A stretch of 64,000 bases of DNA from Aquimarina sp. AU58 (lineage in GTDB: Bacteria > Bacteroidota > Bacteroidia > Flavobacteriales > Flavobacteriaceae): assembly GCF_900312745.1 (NCBI RefSeq), contig NZ_OMPD01000014.1, forward strand, positions 1,116,001 through 1,180,000, given 5' to 3'. Position numbers and translations under genes: made by a program. Shown piece after piece: positions 16,799-27,460 of the stretch (position 1 is its first letter; every line of letters starts with the position of its first letter). The notes below the pieces were generated by a model. The model ran no database searches, was not told the origin of the DNA, and saw nothing but the letters and a program-made list of their open reading frames with translations.

Positions 16799-17899
16799 TT
16801 AGAGTATTCTTGCTCCGGGATCTACTTCAACCGGATAAGCATTTTTTCCTCCGGCTTTTATAATTTTATCAATAACCTGTTGCTCTTTACCTTCTGGAGC
16901 AATAGTAACAATACTACCTCCTTTACCCGAGCCAACAATCTTTGCTCCATAGGCACCAGCTTGTAAAGCTCCTTCAATCATACGATCTATTTTGGGTAGC
17001 GTTATTTTTAAAAAATCTCTTAGGATAGTATGATGCTTATTCATTAACACGCCTATTTTTTTTATGTCCAAATGATCTTTTTTGAATTCTAAAAGTGCTT
17101 TTTGCGTAATATCATGGTTCGATACAGCTGCATGAAAAAAAGGCTCTAATCTATCTGGTAAATGATGAGATAATTTTTTTACATCTTTTTTTTTAATTTT
17201 TTCAATATCAAAATTTTCGTTACACATTGCCAATGTATGTATTGCTTGCCAAGCGTTTTCTTTTAACTCATTAAGAACACCTATTGTTTCTTTTGGAATA
17301 CCAGACTCTCCTATAATTAACCCTGGTATAGGGCAATCAAATAATTCATATGAATTGTTTTCTCCGGTTTCCAAATACATAATATTTCCCAGTCCGATGC
17401 TATATTGATCCATTTTTCCTCCGGGGTTTCCATGTTCTAAAACTTCAGCCTCATATGCTATTTGTGAAATAAACTCTGGTGTGATTTTATCATCTGCTCC
17501 AAAAGCTTCTAATAAAAACTGAACCCATGACACTACTACAGCAGAGGAACTAGAGGTACCGGCATTTATAGGGAGATTTCCAGAAATTGTAATGTCATAC
17601 CCAATATTAGGAATGCAACCATATCTTCTCAATACTTTTAGTGCTGATAATAAATGATCTCCTTTTTCAACAAAACTGATTTTATCATAAATATTAATAC
17701 TTCTTTTTTTACCTATATCTGGTGTATTGATATTAAAGATTTTTTCTTCATTTTTTATAGCGGTTAATTTGATATGTCTATTTATAGCACAGGCTATAAC
17801 CGGTAAACCTAAATAATCTTGATGGTCTCCAAAAAGGCATGTTCTCCCTGGAGCAAATGAAATCAATTTATTTTTTTGGCTAATTTTTTTCAAAATCAT
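16799..17899 (-). CDS. GHMP-family sugar kinase (galactokinase-like)
   Basis: All three GHMP kinase motifs are visible. Motif 1 is APGRTCLFGDHQDYLG (about 16-31), similar to the galactokinase substrate loop. Motif 2 is the ATP-binding GTSSSSAVVVSW (114-125). Motif 3 is the glycine-rich AKIVGSGKGGSIV near the C-terminus. The family phosphorylates sugars (galactokinase, GalNAc kinase, heptose kinase) or mevalonate-type alcohols. With a nucleotidyltransferase and NagB next to a GH109-like glycosidase, a hexosamine or GalNAc 1-kinase is plausible, but a heptose-type kinase is not excluded. The gene starts after a terminator-like hairpin, so it probably has its own promoter. Confidence 0.85.
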   Translation of the reverse strand: MILKKISQKNKLISFAPGRTCLFGDHQDYLGLPVIACAINRHIKLTAIKNEEKIFNINTPDIGKKRSINIYDKISFVEKGDHLLSALKVLRRYGCIPNIGYDITISGNLPINAGTSSSSAVVVSWVQFLLEAFGADDKITPEFISQIAYEAEVLEHGNPGGKMDQYSIGLGNIMYLETGENNSYELFDCPIPGLIIGESGIPKETIGVLNELKENAWQAIHTLAMCNENFDIEKIKKKDVKKLSHHLPDRLEPFFHAAVSNHDITQKALLEFKKDHLDIKKIGVLMNKHHTILRDFLKITLPKIDRMIEGALQAGAYGAKIVGSGKGGSIVTIAPEGKEQQVIDKIIKAGGKNAYPVEVDPGARIL

Positions 17900-17933
17900 G
17901 TTATTATATTCGATACATATTATTCATTCTAGC

Positions 17934-17974
17934 AAAATAAAGCCTCTGAATAATGTTTAATCATCAAAGGCTTT
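17934..17974 (-). terminator. Terminator after the SusCD operon
   Basis: On the minus strand AAAGCCTTTGA pairs with TCAGAGGCTTT (one mismatch) and is followed by ATTTTG. It lies about 90 bp after the DUF3472 gene and before the GHMP kinase start, separating the glycan-uptake operon from the sugar-metabolism genes. Confidence 0.6.
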
Positions 17975-18063
17975 ATAAAACTAACTAACTCAACAACATT
18001 TAAAGTTTTAGTTTGGTTAAAGCGATGCCAGGTTACTTATTTTTTTGGATTCAATAGTTAATT

Positions 18064-19410
18064 TTATTGCGATCCTAAACTTGGTAATGACGAAAAATCT
18101 ATATTTGGCTGTATACCATTTGATGTTCTCGAAAACTCGGTATTCATAGTTGTATTTTCATCAAAGAATCCGCAGTTTTTTAAATAAAACGAACTTTCTT
18201 TTACACCACCTGCATAATCAAGTCTAGCTTTATCTCGGGCCGTTGCATCAGCAGTAAATTTGGCTTTGGTTAATTCGTGCCATTCTCCTTGTGTATCATA
18301 CACCCATTGATTTGTGTATTTTCCTTTTCGCGAAATAAACCCTGTATGGGGGCTAAAGTTTTCTAAAAATGAATGGAATCTTTTTAGGTATGTATTGGTA
18401 TGTGGTCTTCTAAAACTTGCTATTAATTTCCACTCACTTTCTTCTGGGGCATAGAAATATGCTGTATAATCTGTACTGTTGTTTATCGAGGGTTCTCCTT
18501 TTAGCAAAAATTTGTATGAGTTTTCAGGTTTCCAATCAAACACTTTATAGCTCTGTCCTCCAGAACCTTCTCCTCCAAAATTTCCAGCTGTTACTCTTTC
18601 TCCTTTGCCTAAAAGAATTACCTTATAATCATCAGGAATAGTACTTGGATCATCAGTAACAAAGGGACTCCATACAGAAAATAATATCCTTCTTTCGGTA
18701 TCAGAATTAACTTGTATTCCAAAATATCCTTCGCCAAAACCATTTGCCATAAAATAAGATCCAACTACATCTTCTCCCTTAGGCACAGTAATCTCGTTAT
18801 AAAAATAGGTAATGTCCTTGTTTTCTGGCATTTCATAAGTTAAGTGAACAGAAGGGCCTCTTCTTCCGAAATGAAAACTGAAATCACTCGGTACAAAAGA
18901 AATACCACTAGCTGTAGCAGGCCCTCCTAAAAGAATTTTGTCGATATCACCTATATATTCACCTGTTTTTTGAAGCCCTTGAATTTCAATAAAGCTATAC
19001 CCTGGTTTAGTGATATCAAACATCCCTATTTCAACATTTTTATAGGATACATTGTCAATTAGCACATCTTTTGTCGTATTTCCTAACGTTACTCTAATAG
19101 TAGATGGCCCTTTTTCTGATTTCATGTGTAAACCCAGATGCAATTCGCCTGTTAATTTTGTATGGAAATAAATACGAATAATGTCATCTAATGCTGTCCA
19201 ATTATGAATACCTGAATCATGAATTAAAACAGCATCTTGCTTAGTACTATTTATTACCCAGCTATTACCTCCAGGAGGAATCGTTATTGATAGATCTAAC
19301 TCTCTATTATCTCCAGGATTAAGAGGTTTTTTGTCTGAACTACAAGCTAATATGCAAGTACTTATTAGTACGAGTACGATTTTATCAATTGATTTTTTAT
19401 ATTTCTTCAT
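18064..19410 (-). CDS. DUF3472-domain lipoprotein (with N-terminal DUF5077-like domain)
   Basis: The start at 19410 gives a lipoprotein signal (MKKYKKSIDKIVLVLIS, lipobox CILAC); a longer frame to 19443 adds eleven residues and overlaps the upstream gene. The mature protein has a first beta-rich domain (SITIPPGGNSWVINSTKQDA, TKLTGELHLGL) like DUF5077, then a DUF3472 region (SFHFGRRGPSVHLTYEMP, GYFGIQVNSDTERRILFSVW). DUF3472 proteins occur in Bacteroidota and plant-polymer loci and probably bind or modify glycans at the cell surface; no catalytic activity is established to my knowledge. It closes the SusCD operon. Confidence 0.82.
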   Translation of the reverse strand: MKKYKKSIDKIVLVLISTCILACSSDKKPLNPGDNRELDLSITIPPGGNSWVINSTKQDAVLIHDSGIHNWTALDDIIRIYFHTKLTGELHLGLHMKSEKGPSTIRVTLGNTTKDVLIDNVSYKNVEIGMFDITKPGYSFIEIQGLQKTGEYIGDIDKILLGGPATASGISFVPSDFSFHFGRRGPSVHLTYEMPENKDITYFYNEITVPKGEDVVGSYFMANGFGEGYFGIQVNSDTERRILFSVWSPFVTDDPSTIPDDYKVILLGKGERVTAGNFGGEGSGGQSYKVFDWKPENSYKFLLKGEPSINNSTDYTAYFYAPEESEWKLIASFRRPHTNTYLKRFHSFLENFSPHTGFISRKGKYTNQWVYDTQGEWHELTKAKFTADATARDKARLDYAGGVKESSFYLKNCGFFDENTTMNTEFSRTSNGIQPNIDFSSLPSLGSQ

Positions 19411-19429
19411 TGTCTTATATTCATCATTA

Positions 19430-22400
19430 TTAGTTAACTTCATATGATTGATGCTTACTATTATTATTTATTACAATAACTTTTTTCTTTTTTCGAGAGG
19501 TTATCAGCAACATATTTCTCACATCTTTATCTGCATAAAATCCAGTTTCAGCATTTTTTGTAGGTTTAAATTCTTTTTTTGAGCTTCCTTTAAGATAAAC
19601 ACCTATACCAGCATCGGCACGAGTGGTTTCTACCTCTGTATGATAATTATTTCCTGCCATGAGTAAGTCTTTAATCTGGTCACCATCAAAATCTTCATAA
19701 AGAATACTATTAATAGGGCTCATTTGAGCTTCTGGTGGGAAAGGCTTAAATTCAAAACCAACGTTGTTATTAACAAAAATACCAGATCTGAATTCTGTAG
19801 CTTGATAGTGAATAGCCGATTGAAAAGTCTCTCCTAATATTTCCTGAATATCACTATTCGCAAAATCGCTGTATGTTTTTATCCTTTCTTTTAAGTACGG
19901 TATTTGCTCTGCAGTACAATGCTTTCCTCTTACAGGGACTTGTTTAGATTTGTAATACTTGGCCAACATAATATCTTCTGTACCATTATTATCGAAATCA
20001 TTTGTATACACATGAAAAGGCTTTTCTTTTGATGCTTTATGCTTGAAGTTTAATCCTAAATTCCCAGCTATTATATCTTTGTCACCATCATTATCAATAT
20101 CGACTACCAAAATTTTATTCCACCAACCCTTGATTGATGATAAATCATTATACGTTTCTTTTCTTGAAAGAATACCGTTATCGTTACTAAAAACTTCAAT
20201 ACCCATCCATTCTCCCGTAACCACTAGATCTAAATCATTATCGTTGTCAATATCATTCCATTCTGCACTAGTTACCATACCAATATTTTTTAGGTCTGGC
20301 GCCAAATCATCTGTTTTATTAATAAAACTTCCATCTTTATTAATTAACAAATAACTTGTTGGTGCATACGGGTATTTCCCCGGAATTACGCGACTTCCTA
20401 TAAATAGATCAATATCACCATCCTGATCAAAATCTGATGCTTTTACAATAGAACCTGCGGTATTAATGGATGGTAATTTCGATTCTGATCGATTAAAACT
20501 ATAACCACCTTCATTAATATACAATCTATCTTGTAATAGTGATGAATCTGGGTCAAACTCATAGCTTCCGCTTACTACATATAAATCTTGATCTCCATCA
20601 TTATCTGCATCAAAAAAGGTAGCACTTACATCCTCGTATATACTATCTTTTATAAAATCTGGTACAGGTATATTTTTGAAATTTCCATCATGTGTAGCAA
20701 CTAATAGCTGTGCAGTTTGACTATGCGCTCCTCCTATAAAAAGATCTTCTAATCCGTCGTTATTAAGGTCTGTTTTTGCTATAGCTGGCCCTGTTTGTGA
20801 CAGTTTATGTGGTAATAATAATTGTTTGTCAAAGTCATTAAAAGGAATTTCAGTATGCTCAAAATCTAACAAAGTTTCTGTAAAAATCGTATTAGATTTT
20901 GTATCTGTATTTTGTTCTGTTGTTTTAATACTTTTTGCATAGTCAATACGTAATAGTTGATTTGCTTTTATATTGGAAAAATATTGTTCATTCCCATCAG
21001 ACCAAATGATCTCTATTTTGGGAACACTAGTATTTTTACCTAAACCAAAATGTAATGTATTAGACATAGAGGAGAGGTATCCTCTAGAGTTTATGAGTTG
21101 TCGAGTCAATATTTCTCCATCATTTTGGTATATTTTTACAGTTGTTCCTACTCCGAAAATATTTTCCTTGGGTCCTTTGAAAGTAAATTGCAAAAAATTG
21201 TTGGTATTGATCTTTCTCGCATTATTTCTAAGGATAGTTGCATTTTCATCTAAATTATTAGTAACAATGTCCAAATCTCCATCATTATCTAGATCAACAT
21301 ATACAGCACCATTTGAAAATGTAGGTTTTTCATCTGACCAATCTTTGGTTATATTATCAAATTTTAGATTTCCTTTATTTTTAAATAAGTAATTGGTTAA
21401 TTTTTGTTGCGGTAATTTTTGAGTGAATTGATAAAAGTCTTTCTCTTTTAGGGTATTTCTTTTATCGTTGATCGTATTGTTGATTTCGATGTTCATGTCA
21501 CGATCGACTACATCTCTATAAATACCATTAGTGACATAAATATCATTAAGCCCATCTAAATCAAAATCAGCAAAAAGAACAGACCAACTCCAGTCTGTTT
21601 GGGCAAGGCCAGACATATGTGCTATCTCACTAAAGGAACCATTTCTGTTATTTAATTGCATTACGTTATGCATGTACTGATGATGATGATCGTTTTTAAC
21701 CATTTTATTAAATCTATCGATAGACATCATAGACATGGTTGTTTTAGATCGTACATGATCTTCTGGGCTCATGTCTAAAACCATTAAATCATTAAATCCG
21801 TCGTTATTAATATCTCCTATATCACTTCCCATACTATAGTATGAAATGTGTTTAAAAAGTGAATTTCTTTTCTCAGAGAAGGTGCCGTTTTTATTATTTA
21901 TATATGCAAAATCAGGCCCTATAAAATCATTAGATACATAAATATCCTGCCAACCATCATTATTAAGATCTCCTACCTGTGCATTAAGTCCAAAGCCTAA
22001 ATCTGGTAAAATTCCTGCTTGTACAGAAACATCTGTGAAATTTCCTTTTCCATCATTATTATATAACCTATCACTACTTCTAAAAGCTTGTGTTTTTTTG
22101 CTATTCTGAATTTTATTTACCTCTACTATTTTACCAGATAAATTAAACTCGGCTGGAGCATTAGCGATATAAACATCTAGATCTCCGTCTTTATCATAAT
22201 CAAAAAATGTAGATGAGATCGACCGATTAGTATCTGCTAGACCATGACGTTTTGCTTGTTCTGTAAAAGTGAGATCTCCATTGTTTATGTATAACATATT
22301 GGCAAGTTTCTGGCCTCCTTCGTACCAACCTGCTCTATTGATATAGATATCTAAAAAGCCATCATTATTGATATCAACAACAGATACTCCGGTATCAAAT

Positions 22401-22750
22401 CCAGCTCTTTTTTTTATTCCGGATTTTATAGTAATATCTTCAAATTGAAAATTCCCTTTGTTTAAAAAAAGTTTATTATGATAGATATTAGAGGTAAAGA
22501 AAAGGTCTTCTAATCCATCATTATTGAAATCGGCAGCAGCTACTCCTCCGCCGATATAGATATATAAATATTTATAGTAATGTAGTTGTTCGGATTCTAA
22601 TATTTTATTCTCAAAAGTCACTCCTGTAATCTCTGTTGGGACTGTTGTGAATAATTTCTCTGATGATAAATTATCTACTTGATTATTACAAGAATACAGG
22701 AGTGTAAGTACAAAAAACACAATCCAAGTTTTATATGTATAAATCCACAT
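19430..22750 (-). CDS. FG-GAP/VCBS repeat lipoprotein with ASPIC/UnbV domain
   Basis: The N-terminus is a lipoprotein signal ending in LLYSC (Cys about residue 21). The mature protein carries many calcium-binding-like FG-GAP repeats of the pattern DFNNDGLEDLFF, DINNDGFLDIY, DYDKDGDLDVYI and DLDNDGDLDIVT, which form one or two propellers. An ASPIC/UnbV module (SRGYLSSMSNTLHFGLGK, IEIIWSDG) lies around residues 545-610, between two propeller sets. At 1106 residues it matches the large CRTAC-like proteins that accompany SusCD pairs in marine Bacteroidota. It is surface-exposed, probably for glycan or protein binding, and is downstream of susD. Confidence 0.88.
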   Translation of the reverse strand: MWIYTYKTWIVFFVLTLLYSCNNQVDNLSSEKLFTTVPTEITGVTFENKILESEQLHYYKYLYIYIGGGVAAADFNNDGLEDLFFTSNIYHNKLFLNKGNFQFEDITIKSGIKKRAGFDTGVSVVDINNDGFLDIYINRAGWYEGGQKLANMLYINNGDLTFTEQAKRHGLADTNRSISSTFFDYDKDGDLDVYIANAPAEFNLSGKIVEVNKIQNSKKTQAFRSSDRLYNNDGKGNFTDVSVQAGILPDLGFGLNAQVGDLNNDGWQDIYVSNDFIGPDFAYINNKNGTFSEKRNSLFKHISYYSMGSDIGDINNDGFNDLMVLDMSPEDHVRSKTTMSMMSIDRFNKMVKNDHHHQYMHNVMQLNNRNGSFSEIAHMSGLAQTDWSWSVLFADFDLDGLNDIYVTNGIYRDVVDRDMNIEINNTINDKRNTLKEKDFYQFTQKLPQQKLTNYLFKNKGNLKFDNITKDWSDEKPTFSNGAVYVDLDNDGDLDIVTNNLDENATILRNNARKINTNNFLQFTFKGPKENIFGVGTTVKIYQNDGEILTRQLINSRGYLSSMSNTLHFGLGKNTSVPKIEIIWSDGNEQYFSNIKANQLLRIDYAKSIKTTEQNTDTKSNTIFTETLLDFEHTEIPFNDFDKQLLLPHKLSQTGPAIAKTDLNNDGLEDLFIGGAHSQTAQLLVATHDGNFKNIPVPDFIKDSIYEDVSATFFDADNDGDQDLYVVSGSYEFDPDSSLLQDRLYINEGGYSFNRSESKLPSINTAGSIVKASDFDQDGDIDLFIGSRVIPGKYPYAPTSYLLINKDGSFINKTDDLAPDLKNIGMVTSAEWNDIDNDNDLDLVVTGEWMGIEVFSNDNGILSRKETYNDLSSIKGWWNKILVVDIDNDGDKDIIAGNLGLNFKHKASKEKPFHVYTNDFDNNGTEDIMLAKYYKSKQVPVRGKHCTAEQIPYLKERIKTYSDFANSDIQEILGETFQSAIHYQATEFRSGIFVNNNVGFEFKPFPPEAQMSPINSILYEDFDGDQIKDLLMAGNNYHTEVETTRADAGIGVYLKGSSKKEFKPTKNAETGFYADKDVRNMLLITSRKKKKVIVINNNSKHQSYEVN

Positions 22751-22785
22751 GTTTTTGATATAAGAATACTTTAAATAGTAGAAAC

Positions 22786-22813
22786 AGCATAGACTTCATA
22801 AGAAATCTATGCT
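22786..22813 (-). other. Hairpin between the SusD and FG-GAP genes
   Basis: AGCATAGACTT (22786-22796) pairs with AAATCTATGCT (22803-22813) with one G-T. It lies just after the susD-like stop on the minus strand but lacks a T-tract. It may protect the susCD part of the mRNA or attenuate downstream expression. Confidence 0.45.
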
Positions 22814-22821
22814 ATTGTATA

Positions 22822-24477
22822 TTAATCATTCTGAATTAATGATGGTTGTAAAATGATCTGTTGTTCTGGAATAAATTCTACAACTCTTGGGTGTGTAGAT
22901 GGTATTTCTAGAAAAGCATTTGTTCCATTTAAATGCGTACCTGGATATTTTCTATTCATTGTACGACCATTTCTATATACATCATATCTTCTATGTCCTT
23001 CATAAGCTAACTCTAATCTACGTTCTTCTAAAACAACATCTAATATGGTTTTTCCTGTTGGGATATTAGCTAATGTATATGTAGGGATACCTGCTCTCTC
23101 TCTAATGATATTTATATTATCCAATGCTAACTGATCCATACCTCTTTTTGCTAAGGACTCAGCTTTATTCAAATACATTTCTGACAGGCGAGATACCATT
23201 GGTGACCAAAGATGTATGTCATTTTCTTGTAATGATGCTTTTAGAATATAGAATTTTGGGTGACCATTACGTTTTTTAAGATCAACTCCTTTAATAACAT
23301 CCTGTCTACCGTCGGTACCATTAAAATAATATATTGTTTTACCGTCTACAATTTCAGACTCTACGGTGTATGTATTTCCATTGTCTTCAAACGTAGTTAT
23401 TCCTCCGCTTTCAGTTGTTATTCGAAACTCATAGACATACTCATCATTTACCCAATACACAGCAGGAATTTCGTTTTGATCACCATCTTTTTCGGGTTGT
23501 GGTTCTATAAATGATTTCCTTGCATCGTTAGGGTTCTTTTCTATTAGATCTAAATATGTTCTAGAGGCATACATTTCACCCCAACCTTTACCTTCGACAT
23601 TGGCATAAAAAGATCCTATGGTAAACCAGTCATCAAAGCCCCCTAAAAGATCTGTAGCAGAACTTAATGTTACAGCAAAAATAGCCTCCTGATTTTGGTT
23701 AGGAATTAATGTATTCATTTTAGAAAATTGATCTGTTGAAAGCAAAGAGTAATTGCCAGATGTAATAACTTTATCAGCATATTCTTGTGCTTTTATATTA
23801 TCTTCTTTATATAGATAAACTCTGGATAATAAGGCTTGTGCGGCTTCTTTTGAAGCAAAAGATGCGCCTTTGTTTACTGTCATCAAAGATTCTGCCTTTT
23901 CTAAATCCTTTATAACTTGAGTATATACTTGTTCTACCGTATGTCTATCTGGTCTATCTGTAATATTTGATGTTAATTTAAGTGGTACAGATAAATTTGA
24001 AGCACCTTGATTATAGGGTCTACCAAATACGTTCCCCATTTGAAAATATGTAAGTGCTCTTAGATAATAATTCTCTCCTAATAATTGATCAGTTTCTGCA
24101 GATTCTCCTTCTATAATTTTTTCGATAATTACATTACATCCTACTGCGATTTTGTACGAATTACGCCAAAATCGTTCTACTCTAGAGTTGGTTTTTATAG
24201 ATTGATAATTATATAAAAAGAATAGGTGGTCGGTCGTACCACCACTAAGGCTTACATTATCTCCGGCATATTCTGATATTCTATGTAGATCATCTACCCA
24301 ACCATCGAAACCTTTATCGCCTTTTAGTAAAGCATAATTACCAATTGTAGCTGTTTCAATTGATTCTGGATCAGAAAATAATTCATCTACCGAAATCTGC
24401 TCATAAGGGTTCTTTTCTAACTCACAGGAATGCAGTATAAACGCAATAGCTGGCAGTAGTATTATTAATTTTTTCAT
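22822..24477 (-). CDS. SusD/RagB-family glycan-binding lipoprotein
   Basis: This is the surface glycan-binding partner of the SusC transporter. The start at 24477 gives the lipoprotein signal MKKLIILLPAIAFILHSC with Cys18; a longer frame to 24519 only adds codons before the signal. SusD hallmarks are the N-terminal segment NPYEQISVDELFSDPE, helical TPR-like repeats (NYYLRALTYFQMGNVFG, AAQALLSRVYLYKEDN), the PLWSPM-like region (HLWSPMVSRLSEMYLNKAES) and the C-terminal RRLELAYEGHRRYDVYRNG. It follows susC by about 22 bp. Confidence 0.96.
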   Translation of the reverse strand: MKKLIILLPAIAFILHSCELEKNPYEQISVDELFSDPESIETATIGNYALLKGDKGFDGWVDDLHRISEYAGDNVSLSGGTTDHLFFLYNYQSIKTNSRVERFWRNSYKIAVGCNVIIEKIIEGESAETDQLLGENYYLRALTYFQMGNVFGRPYNQGASNLSVPLKLTSNITDRPDRHTVEQVYTQVIKDLEKAESLMTVNKGASFASKEAAQALLSRVYLYKEDNIKAQEYADKVITSGNYSLLSTDQFSKMNTLIPNQNQEAIFAVTLSSATDLLGGFDDWFTIGSFYANVEGKGWGEMYASRTYLDLIEKNPNDARKSFIEPQPEKDGDQNEIPAVYWVNDEYVYEFRITTESGGITTFEDNGNTYTVESEIVDGKTIYYFNGTDGRQDVIKGVDLKKRNGHPKFYILKASLQENDIHLWSPMVSRLSEMYLNKAESLAKRGMDQLALDNINIIRERAGIPTYTLANIPTGKTILDVVLEERRLELAYEGHRRYDVYRNGRTMNRKYPGTHLNGTNAFLEIPSTHPRVVEFIPEQQIILQPSLIQND

Positions 24478-24499
24478 ACTATTTGTTTTTAAATGTTTT

Positions 24500-27442
24500 T
24501 TAAAATGATACGTTAACACCTAATACATAGCGTTTTGGTATCGGATACGTTAATCCAGGGCTTCCTGATAAGCCTATGTTATTGCGATCATTTGGATTAC
24601 CTGTAACTGCCGGATCAACACCACTGTATTTTGTAAATGTCAATAAATTGTCTCCGGCTACATATACGTTAAAGTTGCTTATTCCTATTTTATTTAATAC
24701 ATTCTGAGGTAAATTATAGGATAGTGTAACATTTGTCATTCTTAAATAGCTGGCATCTTCTAAATAACGAGATGAACGCTTGTTAGAGTTGTTGTTACCG
24801 CCTTCAACAACTAAGGGGTGTGTTGCTATATCTCCCGGCTTTTCCCATCTGTTCCAGTCATCGGCTAATACTTGCTGGTTGAAAGTAGTATAGAATCCGT
24901 CTGAGTCAAATAGTTCTCGAGCACCATTATATAGCTTTCCTCCCTTAGAGAAATTAAAATTGGCAGAAAGTGATACATTTTTATAGCTTAATCTAGAATC
25001 AAATCCTCCTATGAAATCTGGGGAGGACGCATCTACAACTTGTAAAGTAGCATCATTCCAATTACTGGTTTCTGTTCGTTCTCCGGTATCAGGATCAACG
25101 ACTTCCCATAGTGGGTTTCCGTTATCAGGATCAACACCTAACCATTTTCTTATATACCATGAATTCGAATCTTCTCCAACTTTAAATATTTTGGATCCTC
25201 TAGGGATTTCTGTTTGTCCATCAAACAACTCTGTAATTTCATTTTTATTAAACCCTATATTAAACCCTAAGTTCCATTCAAAATTTTCACTTTGTATTAC
25301 ATCGACCGAAATCGCAGCTTCATATCCTGTATTGGTTAGGCCTCCTACATTCTCCCAAAATCCGCTATATCCAGTGACATCGGGTAAATTTACGAAGTAC
25401 AATAGATCAGACGTGTCTTTGTTATAATATTCAAACGTTGCACTTACTCTATCAAACAGTCTTGTGTCGATCGCAATATTTGCTTCATACGATTTTTCCC
25501 AACTTAAATCTGGATTTCCCAATTGATCTAATACTGCTCCCGGAGTCCCAATGTATTGTGTGTTTAACCTATATGTTCCTTGGTATGGGTATAAAGATGA
25601 TGGCCTGTTTCCTACAGACCCATAACTCAATCGCAATTTAAGCTCATTAATAGCTTTACTATTAAAAAACGCTTCATTATGTATGTTCCATCCTGCTCCT
25701 AGTGAAAAGAAATTACCATATTGGTCATCTAATCCAAAATTTGAAGCTCCATCTCTACGTATAGAAGCTTTTGCATAATATCGATTGCTAAATCCATAAT
25801 TTGCAGAGAGAAAAAATGATTGTAATGCATAATCATTCTTGAATCCACTTATCTCTCCAGTTTCGCTCGCAACATTTAAAACTTCTGTTCCGGCAACAAT
25901 GCCATTACCTGTTACGTCTACATTTTCATATTTATAATCATTATACTCATATCCGCCTAAAGCAGTCACAGAATGCTCTCCGAATATATTTGAATATTGT
26001 AATATCTGCGTTGTTAATTTGGTAAACCGCTCGTCTATCCTATCATTTATACTGCCACCTGTGGCCAATCCGGAAATTGATCTGGGATCTGTATATGTTT
26101 TTGATTTATAGCGATAATATGTAAAATTATTTACTGATTTAAAAACCAGATTGGGTACAACTTGATACTCAAAATCAAAGTTTGAACTTAGGCTAAATGT
26201 ATTATCAGAAGAGTAGTTCCATTGTTGATCATATAAGTAATTTCTTTGATCTCTACCTAACCAATTAGAATCTTCCTGTGCATTAATTGGTTTACCTTCT
26301 GCATCAAAAGGATTATCCCAAGGTAAGTTTAAATACAACTCATATAAGGGAGCTTCTGCAATTTTATCTCTGTTGTCAAAACTAAATGATAATTTGGGAC
26401 TTATTTTTAAACGCTGTGTAATATCATAATCCAGGTTCATTCGATAGGTATACCTATCTAATTCATTCCCTCGTAAGGTTCCTGTTTCATTATAGTAACC
26501 TCCATTGATATATAGTTTTAGTTTTTCGGTACCTGAAGTAAACGATACATTTACATCTTTTACAAAACCATCTTGAGTTCCGTTTTCGATCCAATCATAA
26601 TTTCGATCTAATAATTCTGGAGTAAACCAAGGTTGTGAATTTGAGAATTGTGTATGATACTCATATAATTGTCCTGAGTCCATGACTTCAAATTTTCCGG
26701 TATTAAAAGTGTTTATAGCTACTTTTGAACTTACACTAATTTCTGACTTACCTGAGGTTCCTCGTTTTGTAGTAACAATAACTACTCCATTTGCTCCACG
26801 AGACCCATAAAGCGACGTTGCAGAAGCATCTTTAAGTACTGATATCGATTGAACATCATTAGGGTTTACAATAGGTATACTATGTTGTATTACACCATCA
26901 ACCACCCATAGTGGGGTTACTCTACCTCCTAAAGATGAAGAACCTCGTATTAATATATTAGGTACGGATCCCGGACTACCGCTAGAAGCTCCTAAACGCA
27001 CTCCTGCTACTTTTCCTTGTAACATGGTAGTCACATCGGGAGTTGTGATATCTTTTAGTTTTTCTGATTTGATATTTACTATCGATGAGGTAATCATTTC
27101 TTTCTTTTGTGTACCATAGGCCACAACTATGATTTCTTCTAATTGACTAATATCTTCTTGTAGGGCAATATTTACTTTTGTTTGTTCATTTACCACTACC
27201 TCTTGCGTTATAAATCCTACGTAAGATATTTCGAGAACATCTTTTTTATTAGCCTTTATGGTATAATTTCCATCAAAATCTGATGTAGTTCCTTTTGTAG
27301 TGCCTTTGATTAAGATAGAAGCTCCAACAACAGGTCTATCTGATGTGTCGTAAACCGTTCCTGTTATTGTTTTTTCTTGAGCTAACATACTACTTGTGAA
27401 AGTACATATGAGGATCAATAGAATAATCTTTAATTTTTCCAT
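24500..27442 (-). CDS. SusC/RagA-family TonB-dependent outer-membrane transporter
   Basis: The product is a TonB-dependent barrel importing oligosaccharides. A signal peptide (LLILICTFTSSMLAQ) precedes a carboxypeptidase-like domain (ITGTVYDTSDRPVVGASI, STOP near residue 105), then the plug domain with GVRLGASSGSPGSVPNILIRG, VLKDASATSLYGSRGANGV and VIVTTKRG, followed by a long barrel ending in VLGVNVSF with C-terminal Phe. At 980 residues it is typical of the family. It lies 18 bp downstream of the GH109-like gene and immediately before SusD, which defines a polysaccharide utilisation locus. Confidence 0.97.
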   Translation of the reverse strand: MEKLKIILLILICTFTSSMLAQEKTITGTVYDTSDRPVVGASILIKGTTKGTTSDFDGNYTIKANKKDVLEISYVGFITQEVVVNEQTKVNIALQEDISQLEEIIVVAYGTQKKEMITSSIVNIKSEKLKDITTPDVTTMLQGKVAGVRLGASSGSPGSVPNILIRGSSSLGGRVTPLWVVDGVIQHSIPIVNPNDVQSISVLKDASATSLYGSRGANGVVIVTTKRGTSGKSEISVSSKVAINTFNTGKFEVMDSGQLYEYHTQFSNSQPWFTPELLDRNYDWIENGTQDGFVKDVNVSFTSGTEKLKLYINGGYYNETGTLRGNELDRYTYRMNLDYDITQRLKISPKLSFSFDNRDKIAEAPLYELYLNLPWDNPFDAEGKPINAQEDSNWLGRDQRNYLYDQQWNYSSDNTFSLSSNFDFEYQVVPNLVFKSVNNFTYYRYKSKTYTDPRSISGLATGGSINDRIDERFTKLTTQILQYSNIFGEHSVTALGGYEYNDYKYENVDVTGNGIVAGTEVLNVASETGEISGFKNDYALQSFFLSANYGFSNRYYAKASIRRDGASNFGLDDQYGNFFSLGAGWNIHNEAFFNSKAINELKLRLSYGSVGNRPSSLYPYQGTYRLNTQYIGTPGAVLDQLGNPDLSWEKSYEANIAIDTRLFDRVSATFEYYNKDTSDLLYFVNLPDVTGYSGFWENVGGLTNTGYEAAISVDVIQSENFEWNLGFNIGFNKNEITELFDGQTEIPRGSKIFKVGEDSNSWYIRKWLGVDPDNGNPLWEVVDPDTGERTETSNWNDATLQVVDASSPDFIGGFDSRLSYKNVSLSANFNFSKGGKLYNGARELFDSDGFYTTFNQQVLADDWNRWEKPGDIATHPLVVEGGNNNSNKRSSRYLEDASYLRMTNVTLSYNLPQNVLNKIGISNFNVYVAGDNLLTFTKYSGVDPAVTGNPNDRNNIGLSGSPGLTYPIPKRYVLGVNVSF

Positions 27443-27460
27443 ATATTATGATTTAGTGAT

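Noticed and set aside
16799..17899. Naming the GHMP kinase as galactokinase
   Set aside because: The substrate loop (LFGDHQDYLG) is only similar to that of galactokinase, so the exact sugar cannot be assigned.
20043..21392. Long plus-strand frames at 20043-20354 and 20973-21392 opposite the FG-GAP lipoprotein gene
   Set aside because: They are antisense to a strongly supported gene with clear repeats and show no recognisable domain; the repeat structure of that gene explains the open frames.
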